Assembly: GCF_963678635.1 (NCBI RefSeq)
Contig: NC_087068.1
Coordinates: 60,762,949-60,826,948 of the forward strand
DNA from: Symsagittifera roscoffensis
Lineage: Eukaryota > Xenacoelomorpha > Acoela > Convolutidae
DNA length: 64,000 nt
Reading direction: 5' to 3'
Part shown: positions 22,626 through 32,905 of the stretch, piece by piece
Layout of the letters: each line of letters starts with the position of its first letter
Numbering within the stretch: position 1 is the first letter of the stretch
The notes under the pieces: generated by a model
Seen by the model: the letters and a program-made list of their open reading frames with translations, nothing else
What the model was told of the DNA's origin: nothing
The model's database searches: none
Made by a program: the position numbers and the translations under genes

Positions 22626-23207
22626 TCAGCCTATACTTAAGTAATATTTCTTATGTAGATATACTTGTATGTTCGTATCAGAGAATATCACGTGTACAAG
22701 CGCGTACAATTCCCGAGGATGCAGTCTTCCTCTATTTGGATCGTACACTGGAAGCGAAAGCTCCTTCACGTCCATTTCCACAAGGAAGTCCCTCAGCCTC
22801 GTCAAAGACAAGACTAGATTTTCTGGGTCCACGTGTTGCTTCTCTGTCGCCCTCGTTACCAGGAAGCATAAGTACTTTCCCGGTATTTGCGACACCGCCG
22901 GGGGTAAGGCTGCTACGCCCCCTATCCCTGGTCTTTGCTTCCAAAGGAATTCCACGTTTTTATATTCCCTCTTAAAATCTGCCGCTAGCGCCGTCCTAAA
23001 ACTCATGTCTGCGGTGATAGCTACCGCACATGTTCTGTTTGTGAGTATGAAATCACTGTCTGTTAGTATTATGTTACTCGAATATTCATTTGGTAAATTA
23101 AAATATGACTCAACTACCCTGCCTATGTCAGGTTTCTTAGGTTCTTCACATGTTTCTGCTTCTAAGTTTCCTGTTTCTCTCGCTATTCTCAATTTTTTTA
23201 TTATCAA
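22626..23207 (-). CDS. Macro-domain protein of element B, TARG1/Poa1p-like
   Basis: A 193-codon open frame (ATG at 23207). Residues about 40-193 follow the small macro-domain fold: ILTDSDFILTN, AVAITADMSF, ADFKREYKNVEFL, GIGGVAALP, GKYLCFLVTR, LTRLRDFLVEMDVKELSLPV, YDPNRGRL, ALVHVIFSDTNIQVYLHKK. Macro domains bind ADP-ribose and some remove it from proteins. By my alignment, the catalytic Lys of TARG1 falls on Arg (VTR) and its catalytic Asp on Gly (NRG), in both A and B. Binding without that hydrolase chemistry is therefore possible. Homology extends a few codons upstream of the ATG, and the frame overlaps the end of the Gag-Pol frame by 4 bases. The overlap results from the integrase deletion, so how it is translated is unclear. 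A similarity search and structure prediction would settle the family. Confidence 0.7.
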   Translation of the reverse strand: MIIKKLRIARETGNLEAETCEEPKKPDIGRVVESYFNLPNEYSSNIILTDSDFILTNRTCAVAITADMSFRTALAADFKREYKNVEFLWKQRPGIGGVAALPPAVSQIPGKYLCFLVTRATEKQHVDPENLVLSLTRLRDFLVEMDVKELSLPVYDPNRGRLHPRELYALVHVIFSDTNIQVYLHKKYYLSIG

Positions 23208-26200
23208 GTTTTCAGTGTGGTAAGTTTCTTTGCCGCCAGCTCATAAGTTTCTTTGTCCAGAAACGAGAATCCCTCCTTTACTTCCGCCTGATTGGCCTGC
23301 TTCTGCTCCAATCTTTCATAGAACTCAGTTTTCTTGCTGAGACTGTCAGCATTCTGATGTTTATCACGCATCCTATGTTCGATTATCATATGGTAGCCAT
23401 CCAATCTGACTATCCATCTACCAATATAACTCTGATCCATCGAGTAGGTCTTCAACCAGGATAACGCTCTGTTGTCCACGCGTAACTTGAAGGGAGCGCT
23501 CCCCAAGTATGCACGGTACTTTTCCACGAAGGTGACTACTGCAAACATTTCTGCTTTCGGTGCGCCATATTTCATCTCTGTGTCACTCAAGACCTTGCTG
23601 CCGTATGCAATGGGACGGAGGACTGTTCTTCCGTTCCATTCTTGCTCCTGATGCAATATTCCTGAGATGGCCACTACCGATGCGTCTGTGTCAAGGACAT
23701 ACATGCCCTTTTCTGTAGGCATGCCCAGCACTGGCGCTTCGCACAGTTCCCGCTTTATGTTCTCGAAAGCAACTTGTGCCTCATCATTCCATTCGAACTT
23801 TTTCCCTTTGTTGCGCATCAGCTTCTGCATCGGGTACACCTTGTCCGCGTATCCTTTTATGAATTCTCGGTAGTAATTGGCAAACCCTAGGAAGCTCATG
23901 AGCTGTGTGTCCGTTCTAGGAGCTTTCCATGTCAGCACAGCCTCTACTGCTTCTGGATCTGGCCTCACACCATGCCGGTCCACCATTCTCCCCAGGTACT
24001 TGATCGAATCCCTAAGGATTTCACATTTCGATGGTTTGCATTTCAAGCCTGCTCTTTTCATACATCCGAAGACCTCATCGAGTCGATCAATGTGATCCTC
24101 CAGGGTTGGTGTCGCTATGACTACGTCGTCCACGTAGCACATCAAGAGATTCCCGTACTTTTTGGTCACTCCTGTCAAAGCCTGAGCCATCAGCCTTTGA
24201 AAGGTTGCTGTTGCATTGCACAAGCCGAAGGGCATCCTCTTCCACTGGTACAACCCCAATTCGCACGCGAATCCTGTTTTCTCCCTGTCCTTCTTTCGCA
24301 GAGGAACCTGCCAGAAGGCAGAACCCAAGTCCAATGTGGTGAAGAACTTTGCATCACCAAGTTTGGATAGGCTCTCGTCTATTCGTGGTATCGGGTACGC
24401 ATCTTTAATCGTTACCGCGTTCAAGTAACGAAAGTCGCAACAAAATCTAAGCTGCCCCCCTTTCTTTTTCGCCATTACTACTCCGCAAGCCCATGGTGAT
24501 TTCGAGGGTTCTATCATGTCGTATTTAAGCAACATTTCTATTTCCGCTCGGCACGCTTCCGATTTATGTGGCGTCATTCGCCTTGCGCCTTCCCTATGGG
24601 GAACGGCGCCCTCTTCTAGTTCGATTTCGTGTTCGACGAAATTACAGCAACCGATGTCCGCCTTATGTTTTGAAAATACTTCGGCGTTCCGATCTAGGAG
24701 GTCCCGCAATTTTTCAAAATCTCCCTCACCTATTTTTCCTTTTAAATGTTCTATTTCTGGCAAAACCGGTTCATATGACGAGGGGCGTTCCGGAAAATTC
24801 GAGCAGCTTGATAAGCCGTCGTCCGTTTCGGATTTCATTGAAAACAATTTACGAATAGATTTTAATTCATCAATCCTCTTTAAAATTTTATCTTTATTTG
24901 CATGATAAGGACAGTCTTTCACACTATATTTCTTCAAGTTTTGTGTCTCTTCATAGTCGGTCCTCATCGGCAATGCGTAACCAAGCTTCTTTCCACGCTG
25001 GATTGAAACCGTGGTGTCCAGTGTGTTCAACAACACACTGACACACAGTCCGTTTCGCGTTACCGAGAAGCTCCGGCCTAAAATCACCGAACTCTGACTA
25101 TTTGGATTCGGTACTAAGCAAACCTGTTTACTATCACTTAACGAATTTAAATTTCTCATTCTAAAAATCGCTACTACAGCTTGTCCTGGTTGTAACTTTA
25201 CTTTTCTATCCAAAAAAACTGGTACCTTATTTTCATCTGTTATTATCCTATTAATGGGTCTCTCAACATACTTTCGGTCCGGGTTTCTAATCCGTATTAG
25301 ACCGTTGTTTAAGTCAATCATCACGTCAAAGTTCCTGGCAAAATCTCTGCCCAAGATGAATTGGTCGGCGTCGTCCAGATTCTCTACCACCAGGAAGCTC
25401 ATCCAAAGGTTCCGTCCTCCCATGTGAAGGACCGTCACCGGTGTTCTTCCGCCTACGTAGATAGCTCCTCGATTTGCAGCGGCTAGTCGGAGATTCGTAG
25501 GAATCAGATCTTCCCGCGTGAAGCCCATTCTCTCCCAGGTTTTTATCGGCATCACGCTCACCACCGCGCCTGTGTCCAGAAGCCCTGTGACTCCGATTTT
25601 TGTTCCGTTGGTGTCAAGCAGGTGTGCTGTCACATCTGCTTCATATCCAATATGTACCGCGTCTTGTTCCATCATGGCGTCATGGCCTATCCTGCGGACT
25701 TTGAGTTCCTCTTCACCCAAATAGATCTGCCCCATTTGGTCATCATCTGTTGTTATGTAAGTCCTGGTGTAGATGCTGATTCCATCCACGTTCAGCATTA
25801 TTTGATACGGCCCATAGACCTCCAAGTAGCGTCCATGAAGTTTCTTCATGCGAGGGCCACCCGTCGTTAGTAGTGCTCGCACAGCTCTCGACTCAGTGCG
25901 TGGCTCCACCTGCCTCAGATAATCTGCATATGTGTCCAAATGCATTAAAGTGAACTCTGATGGTTCACTCAAATTTCTTATTACCTGGTGTCCAGCCACT
26001 GAGATTATCGACTGTATCTTCTTTCCTTGCGGCGCCATGCCGAACCTCTTACCGGAGATCACTTTAAGTTTCATATCTAAACTGCTTGGTGTTTTCGTCT
26101 CCTCGAACTCCGTTGCTTCGAAGGTATTCAGTTGCTCCTGAAGCTTTTCATTTTCCAGTTCAAGTTTCACTCTTTGTTCGATCTCTTTCGTCACCAGTTC

Positions 26201-29053
26201 CTGTTGTACTCTATTTAGAGCATCCTTTGCGGCTGCCTTGTAATCGATCTTGAAGTCATCGGCCGCAGTTGCTGGTTCCGGTTCACATGCTTCTCCTGTT
26301 ACCGCTTGCATTTTCTTTGCCGCCAGCTCTTGAGGTTTGTCCTTCCTGCGTGCCTCTGCTTCGTTTAAAAGTCGAGCCTTGCTTGCTTTCACTCCCGATA
26401 AAGCTTCTTCATGCCTTGGATGCTTGATGTCTGCCACTGCATCCCAGAATTGTGGACAGTCTGATTTAAAATGACCTTCCAAGTTGCAAAAGAAACACCT
26501 CGGGCCGAATTTCGCAATTACTCCTCTCATGAAGTCCTCATGTTCCAACTCTGACGCATCTTCGTCCTCGAGGCTAAAGCCTATTGCTTTCATGCCTTGT
26601 TTATAAGCTGGGCATGCTGACACATGATGGTCTGTTGAACTACAATTAGCACAAGAGCGTCTCTTGTCCATATCGTCCCTCGGTTTATACCAATTGTTCC
26701 CTTGGTTCGCTGGTCCGTTGTTAAAATTGCCATAATTGTTCTTGTAATATCCAGATCGCGAAGGAGGTTTCAGCAATAGATACTCTTTCGATTTGAGTCT
26801 CAACTCCTCCGGTGTTGGCGCATTAGTTGATAGTGGTGTGTAATGCGTTGCTAGCATCGTACGAAGTTCATCGTTTTTCACACCATCGATGAATTTTGAG
26901 GCTACGGCCAGGTTCATCCTTCGATTTGACTCATCCGGTTGGCTGCGTCTTCTCAGCATTTCCAAATCATCGAGAAACTTGTCTATAGTTTCATCTTCCC
27001 GCTGCCTCCGTTTCTCGAAGCGCATCATCGCCTGGTGCCCCTGCACCCCTGATCCGAAACGGTTCAATAAGATTTCGAAGATTTTTTCAGCAGTGTCACG
27101 TTGATACTGTTTCTTGGCCATGACACAGTTCAGGGCTGTCCCTTCTAAGTTGCTGGTGAGCGCGCTGCATTCCTGTCTCTCAGACAAGTCTTCTTCCTCG
27201 AAATGCAGCTTCATTACCTCTATCCAGGTATCAATACAGCCATCAGATTCGTCTTTGTAGCATCTTGGTTTCTTAAAGACTCTTCTGGACTTTTCACTGC
27301 GTTCATTGGTTCTAGATAACCTCGTCAGGAATGTCTCCAAAGACCTGTTCAGGGGTTCAAATGCTGTGGCCATTGCCGTAGCATCCCTTGAGTGTCCCGC
27401 CTGAGTGTCCTCACACCTTGTCGAAGGCTCTGTGTGCGGTACATCCCTACAATCCGAATCACCATGAGCGTTTCCCGCTTGGCACATGTGACTCCTCCTC
27501 GGGCTTGTATGCCCCATGTTGCCAGAATCGCTTCTCCCGGTCGCATGTGTGCTTTGCGTTGGTCGTTCGTTCGAGGTTTGTCTGTTCCCCGTTGAACTTG
27601 CTCTACTGTTCGGGCCCCATGCTGTATTACCCCTTGTGGCATAGCCTGATGAACTGCCCCTGCCTCTAGTGGATCCATTTGTCTTCCTCCTTTGATGTTC
27701 ATTGAAGTTCACCCTCGGTTCCCTGCTGGGACCTCCCGAGTTCGGCTCTCCTTCTTTTGGTCCACTCTTGCTGCTTAGTAGCCCGTCCAACCTATCCATG
27801 ATAGCCTGCGTTCGCCTCTCCATCATCGCGTCTATCTTTGTGTCAAGAGACCCAAGAGACTGCTCTTGCTGAATTCTTAACTTCTCCATGTCGGCTCTTA
27901 AGCGTAACTCCCTCTGTTCCGCCTCTCTTGTCATTCGCGACAAGTTCCTCGTCATATGTTCGTCTGTTCTTTCTTTCAAGCGTTTTTCGCTTCTGTCAAC
28001 TTCTTGTCTGTTGCGGTTTATTTCTTCCCGCAGACTTTCTCTTTCAATGTGAACTGCTCTTTCCAGTTCACTCATCCTTATCGACATCTGTTCATTTTGT
28101 TCTCCTAAACTGCCCACTATGTTGTTTAAGGCTTCCTCTAGTGCCGCCCCGTTATCCATGAGTGGCGTCACATGTGGTGGTGTAACTCTGTCGGTCCCAG
28201 GTAGCTTCGTGCTGGTAGAGATCCGGGCCTTGACTCTCTGTCTTGACGTTTTATCATTATCTATTTCAGGATCCGCTAACGCGTTGCCTAGCCCTCCGGT
28301 TCTACTCTCTCCAGTTTGTGGCTCTGAACTTGTCCTAATCGCGAAGTCTTTTGACTGGCCTGGTGTGTTTGCCTCTTTGCTTATCGTTGTCACTACACCA
28401 AATTTATCCATAGTTCTAGTCTCTCTTCCGACGTGTGCCTCACTCTCCTGGATCGAACTATTGAGACTGAGTTGAGATCCAAAGTCCCCTTGCTCCTCTT
28501 CATCCTCTTCCTCCTGGGACTCCCCATCGTTTCCTGCTCCTCCTCCCATGCTGAATGGAAAGATGTTTCCGAAGGTGTTCTTCATTCTTTCTGAGAACGA
28601 TGATGAGGTTGTTTGTTTTCCAGTTCCGCTTGCCATCATAGTGTTGTCTGTCGGAGATCTTCTAGTTGCCGTTACTTCAGTTGAGATGTCGGACAGTTCC
28701 GACATCTCCTCTCGATCCAACGTCCCGGTGGAAGTGGCAAAATCATGGCCTTGTTCTACCGGAGTAGATTCACTCGCCAGCCTTCTGCCTCTCCCTTCCA
28801 GTCCATTTACTCCCTGGTTGTCGTTCATGGTATGGTCCGTATTGACCTCCACTTCTAACAGTTCTCTTCGCTCTTCTGAGGTCTTTTGACTTCTCGTTTC
28901 AACCATTCTGCCTGAAACCGTCCCCTTTTTATCGGACCGGGTTCGCTTGATCCAATCCACAAAAGGATCGGTCATCGTTTTTCTTTGCTTTTCAGGTATG
29001 AATTTCCTAGAGCTATTACCTCGTTTTGGTATCCTTGACTTGTCTAAACTCAT
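23204..29053 (-). CDS. Gag-Pro-RT-RNase H polyprotein of element B
   Basis: One uninterrupted 1949-codon frame. In order: a charged N-terminal region; a coiled coil at about residues 305-425; a Gly/Arg/Ser-rich segment; a retrotransposon Gag (capsid) domain at about 590-762; two CX2CX4HX4C zinc knuckles (C801-C814 and C853-C866) for RNA binding; and an aspartic protease with D1160-T-G (LLDTGAVVSVMP) and ILGRDF. RT has catalytic D1575 (TTLDLGSAFWQ) and Y1640-V-D-D (CYVDDVVIATP). RNase H has D1788-T-D-A-S and DNRALSW. It ends a few codons after RNase H (YELAAKKL), where A continues into the linker and integrase. Gag and Pol are fused without a frameshift site. All visible catalytic motifs are intact, so it could make particles and cDNA. 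It cannot integrate unaided. Confidence 0.92.
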   Translation of the reverse strand: MSLDKSRIPKRGNSSRKFIPEKQRKTMTDPFVDWIKRTRSDKKGTVSGRMVETRSQKTSEERRELLEVEVNTDHTMNDNQGVNGLEGRGRRLASESTPVEQGHDFATSTGTLDREEMSELSDISTEVTATRRSPTDNTMMASGTGKQTTSSSFSERMKNTFGNIFPFSMGGGAGNDGESQEEEDEEEQGDFGSQLSLNSSIQESEAHVGRETRTMDKFGVVTTISKEANTPGQSKDFAIRTSSEPQTGESRTGGLGNALADPEIDNDKTSRQRVKARISTSTKLPGTDRVTPPHVTPLMDNGAALEEALNNIVGSLGEQNEQMSIRMSELERAVHIERESLREEINRNRQEVDRSEKRLKERTDEHMTRNLSRMTREAEQRELRLRADMEKLRIQQEQSLGSLDTKIDAMMERRTQAIMDRLDGLLSSKSGPKEGEPNSGGPSREPRVNFNEHQRRKTNGSTRGRGSSSGYATRGNTAWGPNSRASSTGNRQTSNERPTQSTHATGRSDSGNMGHTSPRRSHMCQAGNAHGDSDCRDVPHTEPSTRCEDTQAGHSRDATAMATAFEPLNRSLETFLTRLSRTNERSEKSRRVFKKPRCYKDESDGCIDTWIEVMKLHFEEEDLSERQECSALTSNLEGTALNCVMAKKQYQRDTAEKIFEILLNRFGSGVQGHQAMMRFEKRRQREDETIDKFLDDLEMLRRRSQPDESNRRMNLAVASKFIDGVKNDELRTMLATHYTPLSTNAPTPEELRLKSKEYLLLKPPSRSGYYKNNYGNFNNGPANQGNNWYKPRDDMDKRRSCANCSSTDHHVSACPAYKQGMKAIGFSLEDEDASELEHEDFMRGVIAKFGPRCFFCNLEGHFKSDCPQFWDAVADIKHPRHEEALSGVKASKARLLNEAEARRKDKPQELAAKKMQAVTGEACEPEPATAADDFKIDYKAAAKDALNRVQQELVTKEIEQRVKLELENEKLQEQLNTFEATEFEETKTPSSLDMKLKVISGKRFGMAPQGKKIQSIISVAGHQVIRNLSEPSEFTLMHLDTYADYLRQVEPRTESRAVRALLTTGGPRMKKLHGRYLEVYGPYQIMLNVDGISIYTRTYITTDDDQMGQIYLGEEELKVRRIGHDAMMEQDAVHIGYEADVTAHLLDTNGTKIGVTGLLDTGAVVSVMPIKTWERMGFTREDLIPTNLRLAAANRGAIYVGGRTPVTVLHMGGRNLWMSFLVVENLDDADQFILGRDFARNFDVMIDLNNGLIRIRNPDRKYVERPINRIITDENKVPVFLDRKVKLQPGQAVVAIFRMRNLNSLSDSKQVCLVPNPNSQSSVILGRSFSVTRNGLCVSVLLNTLDTTVSIQRGKKLGYALPMRTDYEETQNLKKYSVKDCPYHANKDKILKRIDELKSIRKLFSMKSETDDGLSSCSNFPERPSSYEPVLPEIEHLKGKIGEGDFEKLRDLLDRNAEVFSKHKADIGCCNFVEHEIELEEGAVPHREGARRMTPHKSEACRAEIEMLLKYDMIEPSKSPWACGVVMAKKKGGQLRFCCDFRYLNAVTIKDAYPIPRIDESLSKLGDAKFFTTLDLGSAFWQVPLRKKDREKTGFACELGLYQWKRMPFGLCNATATFQRLMAQALTGVTKKYGNLLMCYVDDVVIATPTLEDHIDRLDEVFGCMKRAGLKCKPSKCEILRDSIKYLGRMVDRHGVRPDPEAVEAVLTWKAPRTDTQLMSFLGFANYYREFIKGYADKVYPMQKLMRNKGKKFEWNDEAQVAFENIKRELCEAPVLGMPTEKGMYVLDTDASVVAISGILHQEQEWNGRTVLRPIAYGSKVLSDTEMKYGAPKAEMFAVVTFVEKYRAYLGSAPFKLRVDNRALSWLKTYSMDQSYIGRWIVRLDGYHMIIEHRMRDKHQNADSLSKKTEFYERLEQKQANQAEVKEGFSFLDKETYELAAKKLTTLKT

Positions 29054-31955
29054 TCTTTATTTGTCACTTTCCTATGCCTACTCTTGACTCAATTGTTAGA
29101 GACCTTATAGTTTCATTAACAATAATAATGACACAACACAATAAATTTCACCAGATTCTATTAAATAGTGACCACGAATCCCTGTATGTTGTCAGAGTAC
29201 AGTTTGTATAAAATTTATTCACACTAGCCGATTATCGGTCCAAAGATCTGGAAACTAGCACAATATGATGTTATCAGTCAATTTAAAAGATAGTGTACTC
29301 ACTACCCAATCAAGCTCAGTTTAGGTTGATTTAAAATCAAAAAACAAAAAAAATATATATTGACACAATATGAATGTATATATAAAAAAAAACGTATGTG
29401 TCTTGTACTCTTAGTCAGTCGCAGTACAATAGTCGAACCTGTCTTTTAAAGAAAAAGCTTTCCCTGCTTGGTGCTGCACCAAACAGACAAAACTTTGAAG
29501 GCAGCAATTTTCTCAAGTGGGCGTCTATTGCACCCACCGAGTACTGTGTTACCTATCTGCCTTCGGACTGCCCGAGCTAGACCTACTAAAGTCCTCAGGG
29601 CAGTCACTTTTCCCAAAAACGTATTATGTCCAATCCACACCAATGAACCACGTTCTCTTTAATTTAGACTTAGTGTCGCGAATATCCGAGTTTGGACTTG
29701 TTTTGTATTAGTCTTGTTCTTATCGAAAGGCAAGTTACCAGCGCAGTCACTGATACCTAGCCTGTGTATTAATAACTTAATACTTCTCACTTTTTAGTCT
29801 TTCTTTCGTTCACCTAAGTCCTTAATAAAATAATACCCCTCCGGATTGGCACAAATAGGACCCTTCCGGATTTGTCAGAATCTAGACCCCTCCGGATTTG
29901 GACCCCTCCGAATTAGCTCAAATAAGACCCCTCCGGATTCGGATCCCTCTTGAAAAAACTTCGACCCCTCCGGATTGGGAGCCCTCCGATTTTGTAAAAG
30001 TAGCTTTTAGGAGATTTCCTTTTTTCAACCTATACCCCTCCGAATACGTTCTCCGATGCAATTATGCTGTTTTAATTAACTGGGAAGGGTATAGGGTCCT
30101 TTCCTAGACCCCCCGGATTGAAGTTAAGCCTCTTATTTGACAATTCACACTAACGGTGAAGGGTCTTGTCACTGGCCTAACTTTGGCTCGGTTAAGCTTT
30201 TGCGGTGACTTTAGCCCTCCCTCTACGTCTAGAATGGCCTAAAGTTACTTTACTCAACCGCTATTACCTTTTGGTAAGGGTATCAGGGCTTTTCAGAAAA
30301 ATTTGTAAAACGTGAAGGGTGTACCCCTCCGGATTTGTGTAATTTGCTAAAAACAATCTCAAAAAATTTTCTCTCTCGCTTTTCCGAAAAATTTCTGATC
30401 CTATTAGTAAGCTCAGCTAATTTCTGATCTGTTGGTACCAAGATCAACTCGATATGATCAGTAGTTCCAAAGTTATTAACCAAAACGTCTTTTTTTTTGA
30501 ACTCAAAAAATTTTCTCTCTTATAGGTTCCGCCTAACTTTTTCCGCAAATCTGGTCCTTTCGACCTAAAAATTATTGATCCGAGCTCAGAAGGCCTATAC
30601 TCTTCTAGTTCAATGCAAATGACCCGATCTAAAACGCTATTGTAGAAAAATTTTGCGAAAAACTATGCTACCTGGACCCCTCCGGATTGATGAATCCACC
30701 AAATCAAACACGTTATGTTCGATTTCTCTGCAACCCGGAAGGCTTTCGGGTAGCGGATTTTAAGACTTGTAGATTCACTGGTGGACGTTGTCCGAACAAC
30801 TATTTTTACTGTCCTACCTCAAAAATTTCAAAAAATTTTCTAAATTTTTAGTGTTTCTTACTATCAAAATTTGGGGAAATTTGGTTTTTTGTACCAAACT
30901 AGTTTTAACCACTTCCGAACTAAAGTTAACCGGTTCTGCTTATTACAGTAGTGCAGTTACGATGTAACACACTAACTTAGCGCTTTTTTCCGTTTCAAAA
31001 AATATCGATATCTCAAAAATCGCGACTTGTGGGGGATCAAAATATCGCAATTTTGACTCTAAAAACCGGTCAGTTCTCGTTGTTTTTGTCTGAAAATCGA
31101 TATAAGACTATTAATATAGGCTATATAAGTAATAATATTAGGAATACTATACCCCTCCGGGTTTGTTTAATCTCCGAATTAAGGTGCTTAACTCGGATAT
31201 TCGCAGTTCGGTGAAGGGTCACTACAGTGCAGCACTGTCGAGCCCCCCACAGATTACTATCTTACTTTTTGTACCAAAAGGGATACAAAACTTGTTAACG
31301 ATACCCAACAGTCGATTGTAGTTGTCGTTGAGCCTCTTCCTGTTGTTCCCTGTACTGCTTGCCGGATCGGTCTTCACCCCGGACCCTTCCGAATTGAGCG
31401 CAAATCAGCTGACCCTTCGGATTGGGCGCAATTTATCATTAACGTGCTTAAATGCTCAAATAACCCTACAGTACAAGCCCCACAAACGGGCTACAAAAAT
31501 GATCTTAACGAACCTGACTGATATAAATGCCTGTAACAACAATATATCTATCAACAACAAACGGGGGGGTTGAATCACATCTTGTCTGGGGGGATGATTT
31601 CTACTGATTTTTTACTTTTTTACTGTTTTTGGTTTTTTCGGTTATTTTTTATGTTTTTTGTTTTTCTTGGATACTATACTATTTTTTGTTTGGTTTTGCT
31701 TATATCTTTAAGTGTTTTTGGTCACAAACCACTCAGGGGATGAGGGGTTCGCGATTCCCCCCACCCTTCCTGGTTCGTGAATTTTCGGTCTTAACTAGGT
31801 TAAAAAACTATTCACGGCAATCCGGAAGGCTTCCGCGTTCCGAACTACCCTTCCGCCCCGGCGGTTTAGGCCTAATAAGGGCGTTAATGTGAGCATCCGC
31901 TCGGCGCGGAATGCTCGTTAACGGTTCTGCCGGTCATGATGTTAAAAAAGAATAA
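29054..31955 (-). other. Element B 5' leader
   Basis: About 2.9 kb between primer site and Gag start, much longer than usual Ty3/gypsy leaders. No coding similarity. It contains a motif array (annotated separately) and repeats of the word CCCCTCCGG at 30326, 30675 and 31150 outside the main array. Several regions match the leader of element F on the opposite strand: about 58100-58700, and 60850-60910 near the Gag start. A G-rich run lies at 31564-31570. Upstream short frames are not conserved in F. Confidence 0.75.
29838..30120 (-). repeat. CCTCCGGATT motif array in the element B leader
   Basis: About ten copies of CCCTCCGGATT or close variants, spaced 20-40 bp (first near 29839, last near 30110), all on the same strand. 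More isolated copies follow to 31160. The mirror-strand word AATCCGGAAGGGT recurs in the leader of element F (60330-60480), so the array is a family character. Function unknown. Arrays of protein-binding sites in retroelement leaders are known, such as the Su(Hw) sites of Drosophila gypsy. Confidence 0.65.
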
Positions 31956-31970
31956 CACCCAGGAGCGCCA
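31956..31970 (-). other. Primer-binding site of element B
   Basis: Minus-strand TGGCGCTCCTGGGTG, 12 nt inside the 5' LTR. TGG at the start is complementary to a tRNA CCA end. The same 15-mer is present in A, and with 1-2 changes in E, C and F, always 11-12 nt from the LTR edge, which is strong evidence that this is the primer site. I cannot name the tRNA without a host tRNA set. Confidence 0.75.
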
Positions 31971-31982
31971 TAAAAACATACA

Positions 31983-32902
31983 TGTAACATTCGCCCGGAA
32001 GATACATATCGACGGATAACAAAACTAAGTCTTAAGACGACTGGCTAGCGTCTAAACAGAGCTTTGCATGTTTTTCACCGTCTCTACCAAGCCAGTACTT
32101 TTCGGTGGTCTTTCTTACATCAGGCTGACAAAAACGTTACTGTTCTCCGGCTTCGACCAGAACGCTCAAATTAACTAGATTACATGCAAAAATAGTGAGC
32201 TCATGGCTGGGTCTCAGTATCCCCAGACCACGAGGTCACTCCTAAAAACAGGGCTACTACTTATTATATACTATTGTTTTTGTTCAGTAGATAAAAATCA
32301 TCATCTCCATCGAAGATGGATCAACCCTTTCCCCCCTACTTCTAGCTCCTCATTCTTGTCAAAACGAATTAAGATCTTAATTAAATTCAAGTCAGGACAT
32401 GACGGATGCTAAAATTCAATATAAGTTCATAAAAGTCCACGTCCCGAGACCCTTCCGGATTCTTGAATCCGGTGAATCAAGCTTCTTAATATCCAGTTCA
32501 CAATAACTCGGAAGGCTGGGTTTTACCCATCACCGTTGCTCGCAACGGCCTTGCAACTATTGTAACAGCACAATAGTTGCAACTCGGAACGTCCTCTGCT
32601 GTTCGGTAGTTCGTTGTAGTTTTTTAGTCTCGATTTCGTACTGTTCGTAATCGCAGATAAAAGTTGTTCTCTTTTTTCTTGCTCTTTTTGCTAAAAATGG
32701 CCGTTTCTGACGTTTCTCAGAAATATGACGTCATAATTCGAATTTTTAAAAATTAGAATTCCAGAATCTTCTAGCCTTCACCGTTTGGCTAATCGTTCAA
32801 ATAACGTCCTTATCCGTTCTAAATCGCCAATTCGGAAGGCTTGCTGCTAAAATACCGAATTCTGCAGAGACTGCATTTTGGCCATTCTGGTCGAATGTCA
32901 CA
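31983..32902 (-). repeat. Element B 5' LTR
   Basis: A 920-bp LTR, near-identical to 17748-18668. Ends match at both borders: TGTAACATTCGCCCGG at 31983 and GAATGTCACA ending at 32902. The bases beyond differ (ACA and ATT on the outside). Confidence 0.9.
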
Positions 32903-32905
32903 ATT
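32903..32905. repeat. Target-site duplication, right side of element B
   Basis: ATT, partner of 17745-17747. Confidence 0.65.

Larger units (their letters stand above)
17748..32902 (-). mobile_element. Element B: young 15.2-kb LTR retrotransposon, integrase-less, nested in A
   Basis: Two LTRs of 921 and 920 bp differ at about three positions by my reading, so the insertion is recent. Order on the minus strand is 5' LTR, primer site, 2.9-kb leader, a single 1949-codon Gag-Pro-RT-RNase H frame, macro domain, spacer, ORF2 C-terminal domain, 3' LTR. Compared with A it lacks about 2.9 kb covering the RNase H-integrase linker and integrase, and about 6 kb of ORF2. Without its own integrase it would need one supplied by a full-length relative. 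Confidence 0.9.
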
